A stretch of DNA of 64,000 nucleotides from Pseudovibrio denitrificans JCM 12308 (GCF_001310815.1 NZ_BAZK01000006.1:1-64000); one strand, 5' to 3'; counted from the first letter of the stretch, positions 46,128 to 54,997 are shown. The notes: generated by a model from the letters alone, not told the origin. Made by a program: numbers and translations.

Positions 46128-47798
46128 TCATGGGCAACGCCCGCCGGGGGCGTTCGTATCTTCCTTGCGCTCTTTTCGAGTGGCAGTGCTTGGACAGTTA
46201 AAGTTTATGTCTAGTGAACTAGAAGAAAGCCTGGCCTCAGTACGCAGCTCATCAGCCTGAGCAAGAGCCTCTTCAGGTAGCGGTGCGCCGCTCTCATACC
46301 ACCAGACCAATACGGCTGCGGACATATGATTGATCTTCTCGAGGCGCTGTTTGCCGCCTTCTGTTTGTGGGTCTTCGGTGTAGCCAATAACTATAACTCT
46401 CGGTGCGGCCCACTGGGTTTCCAAGCAGGTTGGTTTAGTGATCCCGAGAATGATGTTCTCAAGAAGCGGCTTCGTGTTCCGTGCGCGGCTATCGCCATTT
46501 AAAGTCTCTGTGGCTTCCCGTTCGCAGGCTTCTCCGCAGGTCTGATCAGCTTCACGGCGTGATTGAGCCTCCCCCTCATCTCGCGACCTTTTCGGCGTGA
46601 TGTCCATGAGCACGAGTTCACGAGCGCCGCCGAGGCGAACCTCAGCAACCTTGTAATTGCTTTCACCTAGCTCGGCGCACCAATCCTTAAAAGCTCCCAT
46701 GGGCTGAAGGCGGTTAATGCGGTGTAGTTCGCGAAACAACCAAGTAGCCTCATCAGGCGTGACCTCGTTCGATCCAAGCAGCTCCTTCGGGTCTATTGAG
46801 AACTTCGTGACGTAGGAAGTGTCCGCGATAGGTCCGCAGTCCTTAACGTGAGTGCCTAACGCCCTTCGCAGGTATCGAAGAAGCTTGCCACGCCGAGCCA
46901 TAGAAAGCGGCCTTGAGCAGTCAATCAGCACATTGGCGTGCGGGTGATAGGTCATCGTACCCGGCGAGTACTGGTCAAGCACTGCACTACCGCGCTGTTC
47001 AGCCGTTCTGCGGGTGAATTCTGTTGATCTAAATACGATATCGCAACCAAACTCGGCCCTGATTGTTGGTGCGGCCTTGCTTATGCATCGACTTAGCGAA
47101 CACGCACTTTCGCTCAGTTCACCAAATGCAGGTACGACGCCTGGTACTGTCGCAACAAAGAAAAGCAGCTCACTACCCGCAGTCCGTTCATGCTTACACC
47201 AGTAATCAAGATTAAGTTTGTGCGTAGCGAGTTTTTGGCGGGCCATCGCCGGAAGAATAGAGCAGTTCCGATACTGTGAAGACAGTCTTACCTTGCGAGT
47301 TACAAGACAAATCGTCTTAACATATGTCTCTTTGCGTACACTAACGCCGCCAGCCTCAAGAATGTCAGCTAATCTTGCGGTATAGGTCTCGTGAAGTTCG
47401 TTTTTTATGTTGCTTTCTAACCATGCGTAGTCTTCAATAAACCATCCTGTATTGGCTCTGCATACAGTATAGGCATTCCAATCATTGCAATTGAAATGGT
47501 TATTTCTTTCAGATTGTGACTGATTACTAACAGAAAGCTTATCAGATAATTCAGGGGAGGGCTTGCCAATGCCACTTGATGCAGCTACTTCCATTCTTGC
47601 TAGATGGCGCTGGGCCACCTCCGTGTGATTGGCCTCGTCAGTTTTAGGCTTCCGAATTCCATCAACTGACAAGGCGTTTATCGTTTCAAAAAAGGCTGCT
47701 TCCTTTAGGAGTGGCCTTTTATTGTTTGCTTTATGAGCGATACAGTGAGGGCGAGTTACAAACCCAGGTTCCTGATAGCCGTTTTGGCAAGATCGCAA
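46128..47798 (-). CDS. HUH-type (rolling-circle) replication initiator-like protein
   Basis: A protein of up to 556 aa. MTYHPHANVLIDC contains an H-x-H metal motif (PHANVLI) followed by TSYVTKF, which supplies the nicking Tyr and Lys; ELHRINRLQPMGAFKDWCAELGE is the C-terminal segment common in plasmid rolling-circle Rep proteins. A Cys-rich N-terminal region (YRNCSILP, YWCKHER) could bind zinc. The TTG at 47798 has no good ribosome-binding site, so the start may lie downstream, e.g. at an ATG at 47594. It follows AlpA by 28 bp and precedes a large inverted repeat. The assignment relies on motifs only. Confidence 0.7.
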   Translation of the reverse strand: MRSCQNGYQEPGFVTRPHCIAHKANNKRPLLKEAAFFETINALSVDGIRKPKTDEANHTEVAQRHLARMEVAASSGIGKPSPELSDKLSVSNQSQSERNNHFNCNDWNAYTVCRANTGWFIEDYAWLESNIKNELHETYTARLADILEAGGVSVRKETYVKTICLVTRKVRLSSQYRNCSILPAMARQKLATHKLNLDYWCKHERTAGSELLFFVATVPGVVPAFGELSESACSLSRCISKAAPTIRAEFGCDIVFRSTEFTRRTAEQRGSAVLDQYSPGTMTYHPHANVLIDCSRPLSMARRGKLLRYLRRALGTHVKDCGPIADTSYVTKFSIDPKELLGSNEVTPDEATWLFRELHRINRLQPMGAFKDWCAELGESNYKVAEVRLGGARELVLMDITPKRSRDEGEAQSRREADQTCGEACEREATETLNGDSRARNTKPLLENIILGITKPTCLETQWAAPRVIVIGYTEDPQTEGGKQRLEKINHMSAAVLVWWYESGAPLPEEALAQADELRTEARLSSSSLDINFNCPSTATRKERKEDTNAPGGRCP

Positions 47799-47826
47799 AC
47801 TGAGTTGTTTTTATGACCTGAGGTAT

Positions 47827-48066
47827 CTAGATGCCGCTTGTCGTACGTCTGCTTTCCATCCAGATTTCAACTTCATCGAGACGCCAGCGCAGGCCGCGTG
47901 CACCGTCGTGAATTCGGATTGGTTTTGGAAATCCGTTCTTGTCGCAATCTTTGCGAAGCTTCCAAAGGCGACTGAATGACAACTTCATCATTTCAGATAG
48001 CTCAGTGAGCGTTAGTAGTATCGTTCCAACTTTGTCGGAGTCGTTCATGCGTGCCATAGCAGCCAT
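47827..48066 (-). CDS. AlpA-family phage regulator / excisionase-like
   Basis: A 79-aa protein with TLTELSEMMKLSFSRLWKLRKDCDKNGFPKPIRI and GARGLRWRLDEVEIWMESRR, which is the AlpA winged-helix pattern (HTH, then FPxPxxL and RWxxxEVxxWxxxR). AlpA proteins activate the integrase or act as excisionases in satellites and islands. It is divergent in function but same strand as rep, directly before it. Possible starts are 48066, 48057 or 48048; AGTGGA precedes the first. Confidence 0.88.
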   Translation of the reverse strand: MAAMARMNDSDKVGTILLTLTELSEMMKLSFSRLWKLRKDCDKNGFPKPIRIHDGARGLRWRLDEVEIWMESRRTTSGI

Positions 48067-48463
48067 TCCACTAGGTTAGTTGGCCCTCTCGAGCCGTGTT
48101 TTGTTTGATTGTTTGGGAACCCGGACACAGCTAGCCGATAGCGAACATTGACTACGCAACAAGTGCACAGACCAACGCTCAACACGACGTGGATGATTAC
48201 CGGGGATTTAGTATGACGAGATTTCAAACAAATGAAGCCCAGCCCTAGAACCTGAGGGGAGGCTATCTATGTGTTTTCAGTATGAGCCTGCAATGCCGCT
48301 GGCATTAAGTCCATGCGCTCGCAGTGCCGAAAATTGACAACCGGAACTTACTGACTTGGAAAAGCATATCAAGGAGAAATGCGACTACGAACCGAGCTGA
48401 AGATATTCGTAGTCGCTATATTATTGTTTTTATTTAATTTTTATCGATTATAAAGCTGTTGAA
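48067..48463. other. Intergenic region between integrase and alpA
   Basis: No gene seen in these 397 bp. The inverted repeat GCGACTACGAA (48382-48392) and TTCGTAGTCGC (48407-48417) is perfect over 11 bp; it is followed on the plus strand by an AT-rich stretch with TTTTT. It may serve as a terminator for the integrase gene or a binding site for AlpA. Confidence 0.5.
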
Positions 48464-49699
48464 TCAAGCCATGCTGTTATGAGGCTTGATAACTTTTGCG
48501 CCAGCGGTGCCAAGAACTACTTGTGCCCATCTCTCAACAACGAGTTTCCGCTCCTCTAGCAAGTCGGAACGGTTGTATGACCGCTCAACGCGGCCCCGGA
48601 CTTCGTGCCCTTGCTGGATTTCGGCAGCGTCATACATGATGCCTGCCTCAGCCGCCCATGTTCGAAATGAGGCTCGGAAGCCATGAGGAACACAGTTCAT
48701 GCCCTGATCTTTCATCAGCTTTGACATGCCGTTTTCATTCATGAACTTATCACGAGCGCGTGGGTGTTTAGTCTGCCTCGGGAATAGGTAGCCGTCCCTT
48801 GCAAATGGCTTAGCCTTTTCGATGATGCGCAGGGCTTCCTTGCTGAGTGGGACGCGCTGTGGTTCGGTATGTTGTCCTTTTTTACCCTTTAAATCCTCAG
48901 GCGGCACATACCAAACATCATCCTTGATATCCGCAAGTTTCATTCTGCGAACTTCGCCAGACCGCCTTGATGTTAAGATAGCCATCTGAAGCGCCAAAGC
49001 AGGAATAGTGCCTGTTTCCTCGAGAACAGAGTAATATTCATGCACGCTCTTCCATTCCATTGCTGGAAATGGATTGTGTTTGTCTGGCTGTTTACCAAGC
49101 AAGCGTTGTGCACTATCGATGATATCAAGGCTAACATTAATTCCCATGTCTATGGCGTGTTTAAATCCGATGCGCAGCCTTTGCAGAGCCTTGCGGGCTA
49201 CCTCCTGCTTTTCAAACCAGATTGGTTTTAATGTCCGCTTGATATCTTCGGCAGTAAGCTCACTGATCGGCCTGTCGCCTATCTTGGGCAGGACATGGTT
49301 ATTGAGGGCTGACCACCAACGCCCTGAACGGCCCTCTTCTTTCAGTCCAGCTTTACGAGCCTCAAAGGCTGCAAGAAGAACATTCTTGAGAGTGGCACCA
49401 TTCACACGGGCTTCTTCGCGCTCTCGGTTCCGTTCTTTGATCGGATCATTGCCTAAGGCTTTAACCTCGCGCCACTTTGCAGCCTCTTCGCGGGCAGCCT
49501 TTAATGTTACAGTTGGATAGTTTCCAAGGCCCATTTCTCTACGCTTACCAGTTGTTGGTGAGGTATAGAAAAATGCCCAGCTCTTCCGGCCTGACTTCTC
49601 GACAATAAATGAGAGCCCGCCGCCATCAGTTAACTTTCGTGGTTCGTCGCTTTTTAATTGATTTGGTTTTAGACGAAATATTGTTGCCATGTCATCCAT
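48464..49699 (-). CDS. Tyrosine recombinase/integrase of the island
   Basis: A 411-aa P4-type phage integrase. The N-terminal DUF4102 arm-binding domain reads LTDGGGLSFIVEKSGRKSWAFFYTSPTTGKRREMGLGNYPTVTLKAAREEA. The catalytic domain carries ILTSRRSGEVRRMK (first Arg), HGFRASFRTWAAEA (His-x-x-Arg), and the nucleophile Tyr in VERSYNRSDLLEER. All catalytic residues are present, so it should work. It lies immediately next to tRNA-Arg, its target, with the direct repeat in between. An alternative ATG is at 49690. Confidence 0.96.
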   Translation of the reverse strand: MDDMATIFRLKPNQLKSDEPRKLTDGGGLSFIVEKSGRKSWAFFYTSPTTGKRREMGLGNYPTVTLKAAREEAAKWREVKALGNDPIKERNREREEARVNGATLKNVLLAAFEARKAGLKEEGRSGRWWSALNNHVLPKIGDRPISELTAEDIKRTLKPIWFEKQEVARKALQRLRIGFKHAIDMGINVSLDIIDSAQRLLGKQPDKHNPFPAMEWKSVHEYYSVLEETGTIPALALQMAILTSRRSGEVRRMKLADIKDDVWYVPPEDLKGKKGQHTEPQRVPLSKEALRIIEKAKPFARDGYLFPRQTKHPRARDKFMNENGMSKLMKDQGMNCVPHGFRASFRTWAAEAGIMYDAAEIQQGHEVRGRVERSYNRSDLLEERKLVVERWAQVVLGTAGAKVIKPHNSMA

Positions 49700-49723
49700 T
49701 CCAGAAACTACCGACAGGACCAG

Positions 49724-49754
49724 TACCCCGCATTTTACCCCCTATTTTAGGGGT
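49724..49754. promoter_or_regulatory. TACCCC motifs near the right end (candidate arm sites)
   Basis: TACCCCG at 49724, TACCCCC at 49736 and the inverted AGGGGT at 49749-49754 lie between integrase and attR. They resemble the TACCCCT cluster near the left end. Confidence 0.45.
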
Positions 49755-49856
49755 GTACTAGGGAAATGCTTGAAACGGTCTAAGTCGGAAACTTGGCTTA
49801 AATGGCTGATTTGTTGATGATTTTCAAGTGTAGGGAATACCGTAAGAATACTAGTT

Positions 49857-49879
49857 TGGTGACCCCGAGTGGATTCGAA
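49857..49879. repeat. attR-type direct repeat
   Basis: Identical to 35666-35688; it coincides with the 3' terminus of the intact tRNA-Arg gene on the minus strand. Confidence 0.92.
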
Positions 49880-49933
49880 CCACTGACCTGCCGCTTAGGA
49901 GGCGGCTGCTCTATCCAGCTGAGCTACGGGGCC
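49857..49933 (-). tRNA. tRNA-Arg (anticodon CCU)
   Basis: Cloverleaf: acceptor GGCCCCG/CGGGGTC, D arm GCTC-AGCTGGATAG-AGC, anticodon stem GCCGC/GCGGC with loop CTCCTAA (anticodon CCU, reading AGG), T arm AGTGG-TTCGAAT-CCACT, discriminator A and encoded CCA. The 3' end is the island's integration site, restored by the duplicated sequence. Confidence 0.97.
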
Positions 49934-50250
49934 ATTGAGTGTCATCTTGAGATGATGCAGCGAGTTTTCAAATATCATGAAAATCAAAGCTATGCGAGAC
50001 AGATTGCTTCTCTGTGAACAGGCTAAAGCAGGTTGCGTTTAAGCTGAACCGCTTGATCTGCTTTAGCTTTTGCTTTGCGTATCTTTATCTGAAAACCGGA
50101 GGCCACTTTTCAGCGATACGCTTTAGGCCTCAGTTCTGACAGGAGAATTCTCTCAGCACGCGTCTCAGTGACTTCTTTCCTGCGGGTTCTAAGGGGCGTT
50201 TGGGCAGGGTTGGCCTGATATTATTGCCACATGCGTTATGGGGGTGCTGT
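49934..50250. repeat. Intergenic region with rhizobial-type nested inverted repeats
   Basis: GCTAAAGCAG (50022-50031) pairs with CTGCTTTAGC (50058-50067). Next to it, GCGTATC...GATACGC encloses CTGAAAA-CCGGAGGCCAC-TTTTCAG (50078-50121). This layout, with AAAACCGG and CACTTTTC, resembles a short intergenic repeat that I remember as frequent in Hyphomicrobiales genomes. No gene seen. Confidence 0.55.
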
Positions 50251-51003
50251 GTGGTGAGATGGTTTCTGGCATTTTTGTGCGGGGTTCTGATTGGCATTGG
50301 ATCAAGTGCAGCGGGGCCGTGTGATGAAGCTGAGGTGTCAGAGCAGGGCTTGCCGACGGTTTTGGTGGATGACGCGCTTGCGAGCCCTTTGAAGTTTGCC
50401 GCAAGTGATGGCGCGTTTTATTATCTCTCTGATTTGACTTTTCCTGAAGCTCCTCATGCTCTCGGGCAGGAGCTCTCAGGTGGTCGACAAGTTTTTGTAA
50501 AAGCATTGGTTGCGCAGAAGGATCGGTGGGGGCGTTTGCCTGCGATTCTGCTTGATCGTGAAATGAGTGATTTGTCAGGCAAGCTGGTTGAAGGCGGATT
50601 GGCCATTGTTAAGCCACAATTAAGAGCTTTCAATTGCTTGAAATTCCTTATTAATTTGGAGAGTGAAGCTCGCCGGAAAAATGTTGGATTATGGGTCGTT
50701 AAAAATGTAATTAATGACTATAAGTCAATAAGCTACGAGCAAATTGGTCTTTATGGACTTGTGGAAGCCAGCGTGATTTCTGTCGGGCAAACGCGATCCA
50801 AAACATACTTGAATTTTGGTGAGCGCTGGACAGAGGATTTAACCGGGATTATTCAAAGGGGAAAGCTGGCGGATTTTTCCGAGTTCGGGCATGATCTTTC
50901 AGTGATGAAAGGCAAGAGAGTTCGCCTCAGGGGCGTCTTGCAACTGAACCAAGGACCACAGATAGAGCTTAAGCACCCAGCGCAGTTGGAGCTTCTGGAC
51001 TAG
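50251..51003 (+). CDS. Exported staphylococcal nuclease (SNase)-like protein
   Basis: A signal peptide RWFLAFLCGVLIGIGSSAAG starts at a GTG (50251 or 50254), preceded by a G-rich stretch. The body has QVFVKALVAQKDRWGRLPAILLD and KLVEGGLAIVKPQ, then ESEARRKNVGLWV, the order of the SNase/thermonuclease fold (DRYGR, LV..GLA, E..AR....GLW). The catalytic Asp and Glu positions of active thermonucleases are partly changed, so nuclease activity is uncertain. The C-terminal 90 residues form an added beta-rich part. It lies 20 bp upstream of the M48 protease gene. Confidence 0.75.
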   Translation: MVRWFLAFLCGVLIGIGSSAAGPCDEAEVSEQGLPTVLVDDALASPLKFAASDGAFYYLSDLTFPEAPHALGQELSGGRQVFVKALVAQKDRWGRLPAILLDREMSDLSGKLVEGGLAIVKPQLRAFNCLKFLINLESEARRKNVGLWVVKNVINDYKSISYEQIGLYGLVEASVISVGQTRSKTYLNFGERWTEDLTGIIQRGKLADFSEFGHDLSVMKGKRVRLRGVLQLNQGPQIELKHPAQLELLD

Positions 51004-51023
51004 GGCAAAAGCCGGAAACGCGA

Positions 51024-52492
51024 ATGACTTTGAGTAGTGCATTGTCTGGAATACGGACAAGCCTGAGAATTTTAACGGTATCTGCAGTGACCGCAGCCCT
51101 TGTTGCGTGTCAGCTGACCGGCTCTGCCAATCAAAGCGCTCAAAAACCCGGTAGCTTGCGTAGTGTCCTGGGAGCGATGTTGGTGCACGTGAGCATCCGC
51201 GTGTCGTGGCGACCTATGGCGGTGTTTACAAAGACGGCAAGGCGGAAACTGCGATTGCCCGCGTTGTTGGTGGTCTTGTTGCCGCTTCGGAAGATCCTGA
51301 AGCGCATTACCGTGTTACCCTTCTCAACAGTCCTGCTGTGAATGCTTTTGCGCTTCCGGGCGGGTATCTCTATGTCACGCGTGGTCTGCTTGCGCTTGCC
51401 AATGACACATCGGAGCTGGCTGCTGTTCTGGCGCATGAGATGGCGCACGTAACAGCTCGGCATGCGATCAAGCGTCAGCGTCAGGCTGAGGAAGCTGAGT
51501 TTGTCACCAAGGTGATGACAAATATCGGCAAGGATCAGCGGACGATTGATGCAGCCGTGAAAGAAAAGCAGGTGCAGTTTGCCCGCTTTTCTCAGGAGCA
51601 AGAACTTGAAGCGGATGATGTGGGTGTGAGAACGCTTGCAGGCGCTGGGTATGATCCTTATGCAGCCGCGCGTTTCCTGAACACCATGGGGCAGTTCGCC
51701 CGCTATCAGCAGCTTGGTGGCGAAACCAGTTCGGCTCCGGACTTCCTTTCATCTCACCCGAATACGCCTGATCGCATTCAGCGCGCTGTGCGCAGTGCGC
51801 GGCAGATTGGGGCGCCAGGGATTGGTTTGAATGGCCGTGAGGCGTATCTGACCAGTCTGGATGGCATGCTGTTTGGTGATGATCCGCTGGAAGGCTATGT
51901 GAGAGGGCGTCAGTTCCTTCACAAGGGTCTTGGCATCTCCTTTAGCGTGCCGAAGGGTTTTGTGCTTGAGAACTCCGCAGAGGCGGTTCTGGCGAGTAAT
52001 AACTCCGGCACTGCAATGCGATTTGATGGTGCTGACCTGACAGGCTATGCCAGCTTAACTGACTATATGTTATCTGGCTGGATCAATGGTCTGATCGACA
52101 ACAGCGTTCGTCCGACCACGATTAATGGTCTGCCAGCTGTGATTGGTTCTGCGATTACAGATGGTTGGTCGTTCCGCATTGGTGTGGTTCGTATCGGCTT
52201 AACTGGATATCGGTTTATCTTTGCTAATCGTTCGCCAACCGCTGTATTTACTAGGGATTTTGAAAAATCTCTCGGTAGTTTCCGTCAGCTAAGCCCAACA
52301 GAACAAGCGCGTCTTAACCCGCTTCGAGTTAAGATCATTCAGGCTAAAGGTGGTGAGACGGCTCGTAAGCTTGCTGTTGGCATGAGCGGTGTGGAGCCAT
52401 CCCGTCGGTTGGAGTTGTTCACGATCCTCAATCAGGTGAAAGCGAACCAGCGCTTCAAGCCGGGTGAACTGATGAAGGTTATCACCGATTAA
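51024..52492 (+). CDS. M48-family metalloprotease lipoprotein (BepA/YfgC-like), frame broken once
   Basis: The N-terminus ILTVSAVTAALVACQLTG is a lipoprotein signal with lipobox LVAC. The frame fails at 51170-51172 after RSVLG; one restored G gives VLGSDVGAREHPRVVATYGGVYKDGK, which enters the main body. The zinc site is LAHEMAHVTARHAIKR with the third ligand in SQEQELEADDVGVRTL. A C-terminal LysM-like or TPR-like part ends NQRFKPGELMKVITD. About 489 aa, placed at the outer membrane for envelope protein quality control. Its last four bases overlap the convergent sigma factor gene. Confidence 0.92.
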
Positions 52493-53358
52493 GGCTGATT
52501 GGCTTCGTGTCCCTGAGAATGAGCCATTGCGTCTTTTAGTTTCTGCATGGCACGTGACTCGATCTGACGAACGCGTTCTTTTGAGACACCCAGTTTCTTG
52601 CCAAGTGCTTCCAGCGTCACGCCATCTTCTCTGAGTTTTCTATCTCTGATAACGCGCTGTTCACGTGGGGGAAGTGTTTTGATGGCGTCGAAAAGGCGAC
52701 GTTCGGCGCGTTCACTGTCCAGATGCACTTCTACGATCTCATCGGGCAGAGGCTCATCTGCCGCGAGCGTGTCCTGGAGCTGAAGGTTTGTTTCGCTGCC
52801 TTTAAGCGTTGCGTTCAAAGACGTATCCGAACGGCCTAATCTGGAAGACATCATCTTGATATCGCGCATGTTCGCACCAGTTTGGTTTGAGATCTGCTGA
52901 TGAAGTTGATCTTCGCTGAGCTCAGGATGTTTGCTTGCCAGCTCTGCGCGCATGCGCTTAAAGCCAAAGAACAGCATTTTCTGGCGCGAGGATGTGCCGC
53001 CGCGGACGATCGATTGATTGCGGAGGACGTAATCCTGAATGAATGACTTGATCCACCAGCTTGCGTAGGTTGAGAAACGCACGTCCTTAGAAAGCTTGAA
53101 TCTGTTGGCTGCTTCCATCAAGCCGATGTGGCCTTCCTGAATGAGATCAGAAAGTGGGACGCCATAGGATTTAAAGCGCAAAGCTTGGGCTATCACCAGA
53201 CGGGAGTGGGATAACGATAGTTTGTCTAGTGCACGGTGATCGCGTTTTGTAATCCAGCCTTCTAGAAGCTTGTACTCTTCTTCTTTTGATAGATATGGGG
53301 CTTTTCTTGCCAGGCGAGCAAGGGGCCCGAGACTTTGGTCTCTTTCATATTGAGCCAT
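52489..53358 (-). CDS. rpoH: RNA polymerase sigma-32 factor (RpoH type)
   Basis: A 289-aa sigma-70 family factor without region 1.1. Region 2 includes YGVPLSDLIQEGHIGLMEAANRFKLSKDVRFSTYASWWIKSFIQDYVLRN; QKMLFFGFKRMRAE is the RpoH box typical of heat-shock sigma factors; region 4 is LPPREQRVIRDRKLREDGVTLEALGKKLGVSKERVRQIESRAMQKL. The region-4 HTH is complete. Several alphaproteobacteria have two rpoH genes, and this may be the second (rpoH2). It directs heat or oxidative-stress promoters. It lies downstream of carD, separated by a terminator. Confidence 0.93.
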   Translation of the reverse strand: MAQYERDQSLGPLARLARKAPYLSKEEEYKLLEGWITKRDHRALDKLSLSHSRLVIAQALRFKSYGVPLSDLIQEGHIGLMEAANRFKLSKDVRFSTYASWWIKSFIQDYVLRNQSIVRGGTSSRQKMLFFGFKRMRAELASKHPELSEDQLHQQISNQTGANMRDIKMMSSRLGRSDTSLNATLKGSETNLQLQDTLAADEPLPDEIVEVHLDSERAERRLFDAIKTLPPREQRVIRDRKLREDGVTLEALGKKLGVSKERVRQIESRAMQKLKDAMAHSQGHEANQP

Positions 53359-53421
53359 GTACGCCTCCTCAGTTTGATCTGAAATACGGCGCGAAAACTC
53401 TTTTGGATCTACGTAGATAAA

Positions 53422-53451
53422 AAGAAAGCCCCGCTACCAGCAGGGCTTCTT
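53422..53451 (-). terminator. Terminator after carD
   Basis: On the minus strand AAGAAGCCCTGC pairs with GCGGGGCTTTCTT (bulged) around a short loop, followed by TTTTT. It separates carD from rpoH. Confidence 0.75.
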
Positions 53452-53477
53452 TAATCAAGTAAGTTGGGAAAGGCTGA

Positions 53478-54059
53478 TTACGCAGCCTCTTCCTGACCTC
53501 CGTCTTCACCAGCAGCAGGTGCAGCTTTTGCAGCACGACCTGGAGCGGTGGAAAGAACACCTTCGATCTGACGAATTGCTTCAGTGTCAGTCTGCTTCTG
53601 AACTGCAGCGATTTCGCGAGCCATACGATCGAGCGCAGCTTCATAGAGCTGGCGTTCGGAGTAGGACTGCTCTGGCTGTGCGTCAGAACGATAGAGATCG
53701 CGAACAACTTCAGCGGTTGAAACAAGATCGCCGGAATTGATCTTCGCTTCGTATTCCTGTGCGCGGCGGCTCCACATGGTGCGCTTTACACGAGGTTTGC
53801 CTGCAATGGTTTCAAGAGATTTTTTAACGGTGGATGCATCAGAAAGCTTACGCATTCCAACAGAAGCAATTTTTGCTACTGGAACGCGGAGTGTCATCTT
53901 ATCCTGTTCGAATTCAATTACGAGAAGTTCAAGAGAGTATCCAGCTACGGTCTGCTCTTCAATCGCAGTAATCAATCCAACACCGTGAGATGGATAAATG
54001 ATGTGCTCGCCTGTTTTAAACCCCTGACGCTGCGCGGTCTTTTTTGCGGGTGTGGCCAT
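53478..54059 (-). CDS. carD: CarD family transcriptional regulator
   Basis: A 193-aa RNA polymerase-binding protein that stabilises open complexes. The N-terminal Tudor-like domain begins FKTGEHIIYPSHGVGLITAIEEQTVAGYSLELLVIEFEQDKMTLRVPVAKIASVGMRKL. The C-terminal helical DNA-binding part has SRRAQEYEAKINSGDLVSTAEVVRDLYRSDAQPEQSYSERQLYEAALDRMAREIA, as in the family. An Ala/Gly-rich tail ends it. Situated between fdxA and rpoH, as in many alphaproteobacteria. Confidence 0.95.
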   Translation of the reverse strand: MATPAKKTAQRQGFKTGEHIIYPSHGVGLITAIEEQTVAGYSLELLVIEFEQDKMTLRVPVAKIASVGMRKLSDASTVKKSLETIAGKPRVKRTMWSRRAQEYEAKINSGDLVSTAEVVRDLYRSDAQPEQSYSERQLYEAALDRMAREIAAVQKQTDTEAIRQIEGVLSTAPGRAAKAAPAAGEDGGQEEAA

Positions 54060-54471
54060 ACGCTATACTTCTCCTGCGCAGTGGTGGCTTGCTGTCCGGG
54101 AGACGCAAACAACCTAGATGCAGCGAGATCGCTACATCTTTCTCTGTAGAAAAACGTGAAAAGTCCAATGTATGCGGAAAGCTACCTCTCGCACTAATTG
54201 GTTTCGCGTTCAAATGTGATCAGTCGAATTCTCTGTTTTGGCTACTTCGGCGAATGCTGGCATAAATTATTGTGCGCACTTCAATGGAACTGCGACCATA
54301 AAAAAACCTCCGAGTGGGGAGGGTGCAACCAGACTGCCAAATGACTGTAAAAAACTGTATAGCACATTATCCACGGATTTCCAACCTCTCTCAAGCAAGA
54401 GAGGATTTAAGACATCCGCGAATAATGTTTGGCAATTAATAAATGTTTGGAAGCTCTAGGCTTTTACGAGC
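54060..54471. other. Intergenic region fdxA-carD
   Basis: Holds the fdxA terminator (54298-54323) and should contain the carD promoter. No gene seen. Confidence 0.5.
54298..54323 (-). terminator. Terminator of the fdxA transcript
   Basis: On the minus strand ACCCTCC and GGAGG pair around CCACTC and are followed by a run of seven T. It lies about 150 bp after the fdxA stop. Confidence 0.7.
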
Positions 54472-54810
54472 TTAATCGCCCGTACCTGGCTTCTCGGAGA
54501 AGTACTTTTCCAGTTTTTCTTTTACGCCGTCAAATTCAGCTGCTTCTGGGAGCTGATCTTTCTTAACGGTCAGATTCGGCCACTTCTCTGCGTACTCAGC
54601 ATTGAGCTCGACCCACTTTTCCAAACCAGGCTCTGTGTCTGGGAGAATTGCGTCGGCAGGACATTCCGGTTCACATACACCGCAGTCGATACATTCGTCC
54701 GGATGAATGACGAGCATGTTCTCGCCTTCGTAAAAGCAATCGACCGGGCAAACTTCAACACAGTCGGTGTATTTGCATTTGATGCAATTGTCTGTGACGA
54801 CGTATGTCAT
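54472..54810 (-). CDS. fdxA: Ferredoxin with [3Fe-4S] and [4Fe-4S] clusters
   Basis: A 112-aa electron carrier. [55 protein letters not shown] contains the seven-iron pattern (first motif C-x7-C-x3-C-P with an extra Cys, second C-x2-C-x2-C-x3-CP) of Azotobacter FdI-like FdxA. The C-terminal half is the usual helical extension. AGAGGA precedes the ATG at 54810; the longer frame from 54855 is not needed. Found between the S4 gene and carD. Confidence 0.96.
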   Translation of the reverse strand: MTYVVTDNCIKCKYTDCVEVCPVDCFYEGENMLVIHPDECIDCGVCEPECPADAILPDTEPGLEKWVELNAEYAEKWPNLTVKKDQLPEAAEFDGVKEKLEKYFSEKPGTGD

Positions 54811-54997
54811 CGCAATCCTCTTAGTCTCTGGCGCTGCATATTTGTCTGAAGACAAATGGCACGGGCTCTCGCGGCCCTGACGATTTTTTCGTCCATTAAA
54901 CTTTGTGCTCTTTGCTACCGGTTTTCATTGGGTAGTGCAAGCGCTGTCATAGGCGAAGAGATTGCAATATTGGGGCAAAATTTACCAAAAGTGGCCA

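Larger units (their letters stand above)
35666..49879. mobile_element. 14.2-kb integrative island in tRNA-Arg(CCU), satellite-like
   Basis: A 23-bp direct repeat at both ends (35666-35688 and 49857-49879) is the 3' end of tRNA-Arg; the right copy belongs to the intact tRNA, next to the integrase. Inside, left to right: non-coding left end, hsdM, hsdS, PtuA-like ATPase, PtuB-like HNH (all plus), serine recombinase (plus), TerS-like (plus), HNH protein, HUH Rep, AlpA and tyrosine integrase (all minus). By eye the DNA is more AT-rich than the flanks. Size and gene set (Int, AlpA, Rep, TerS-like) resemble a phage satellite, carrying defence cargo. Confidence 0.9.
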
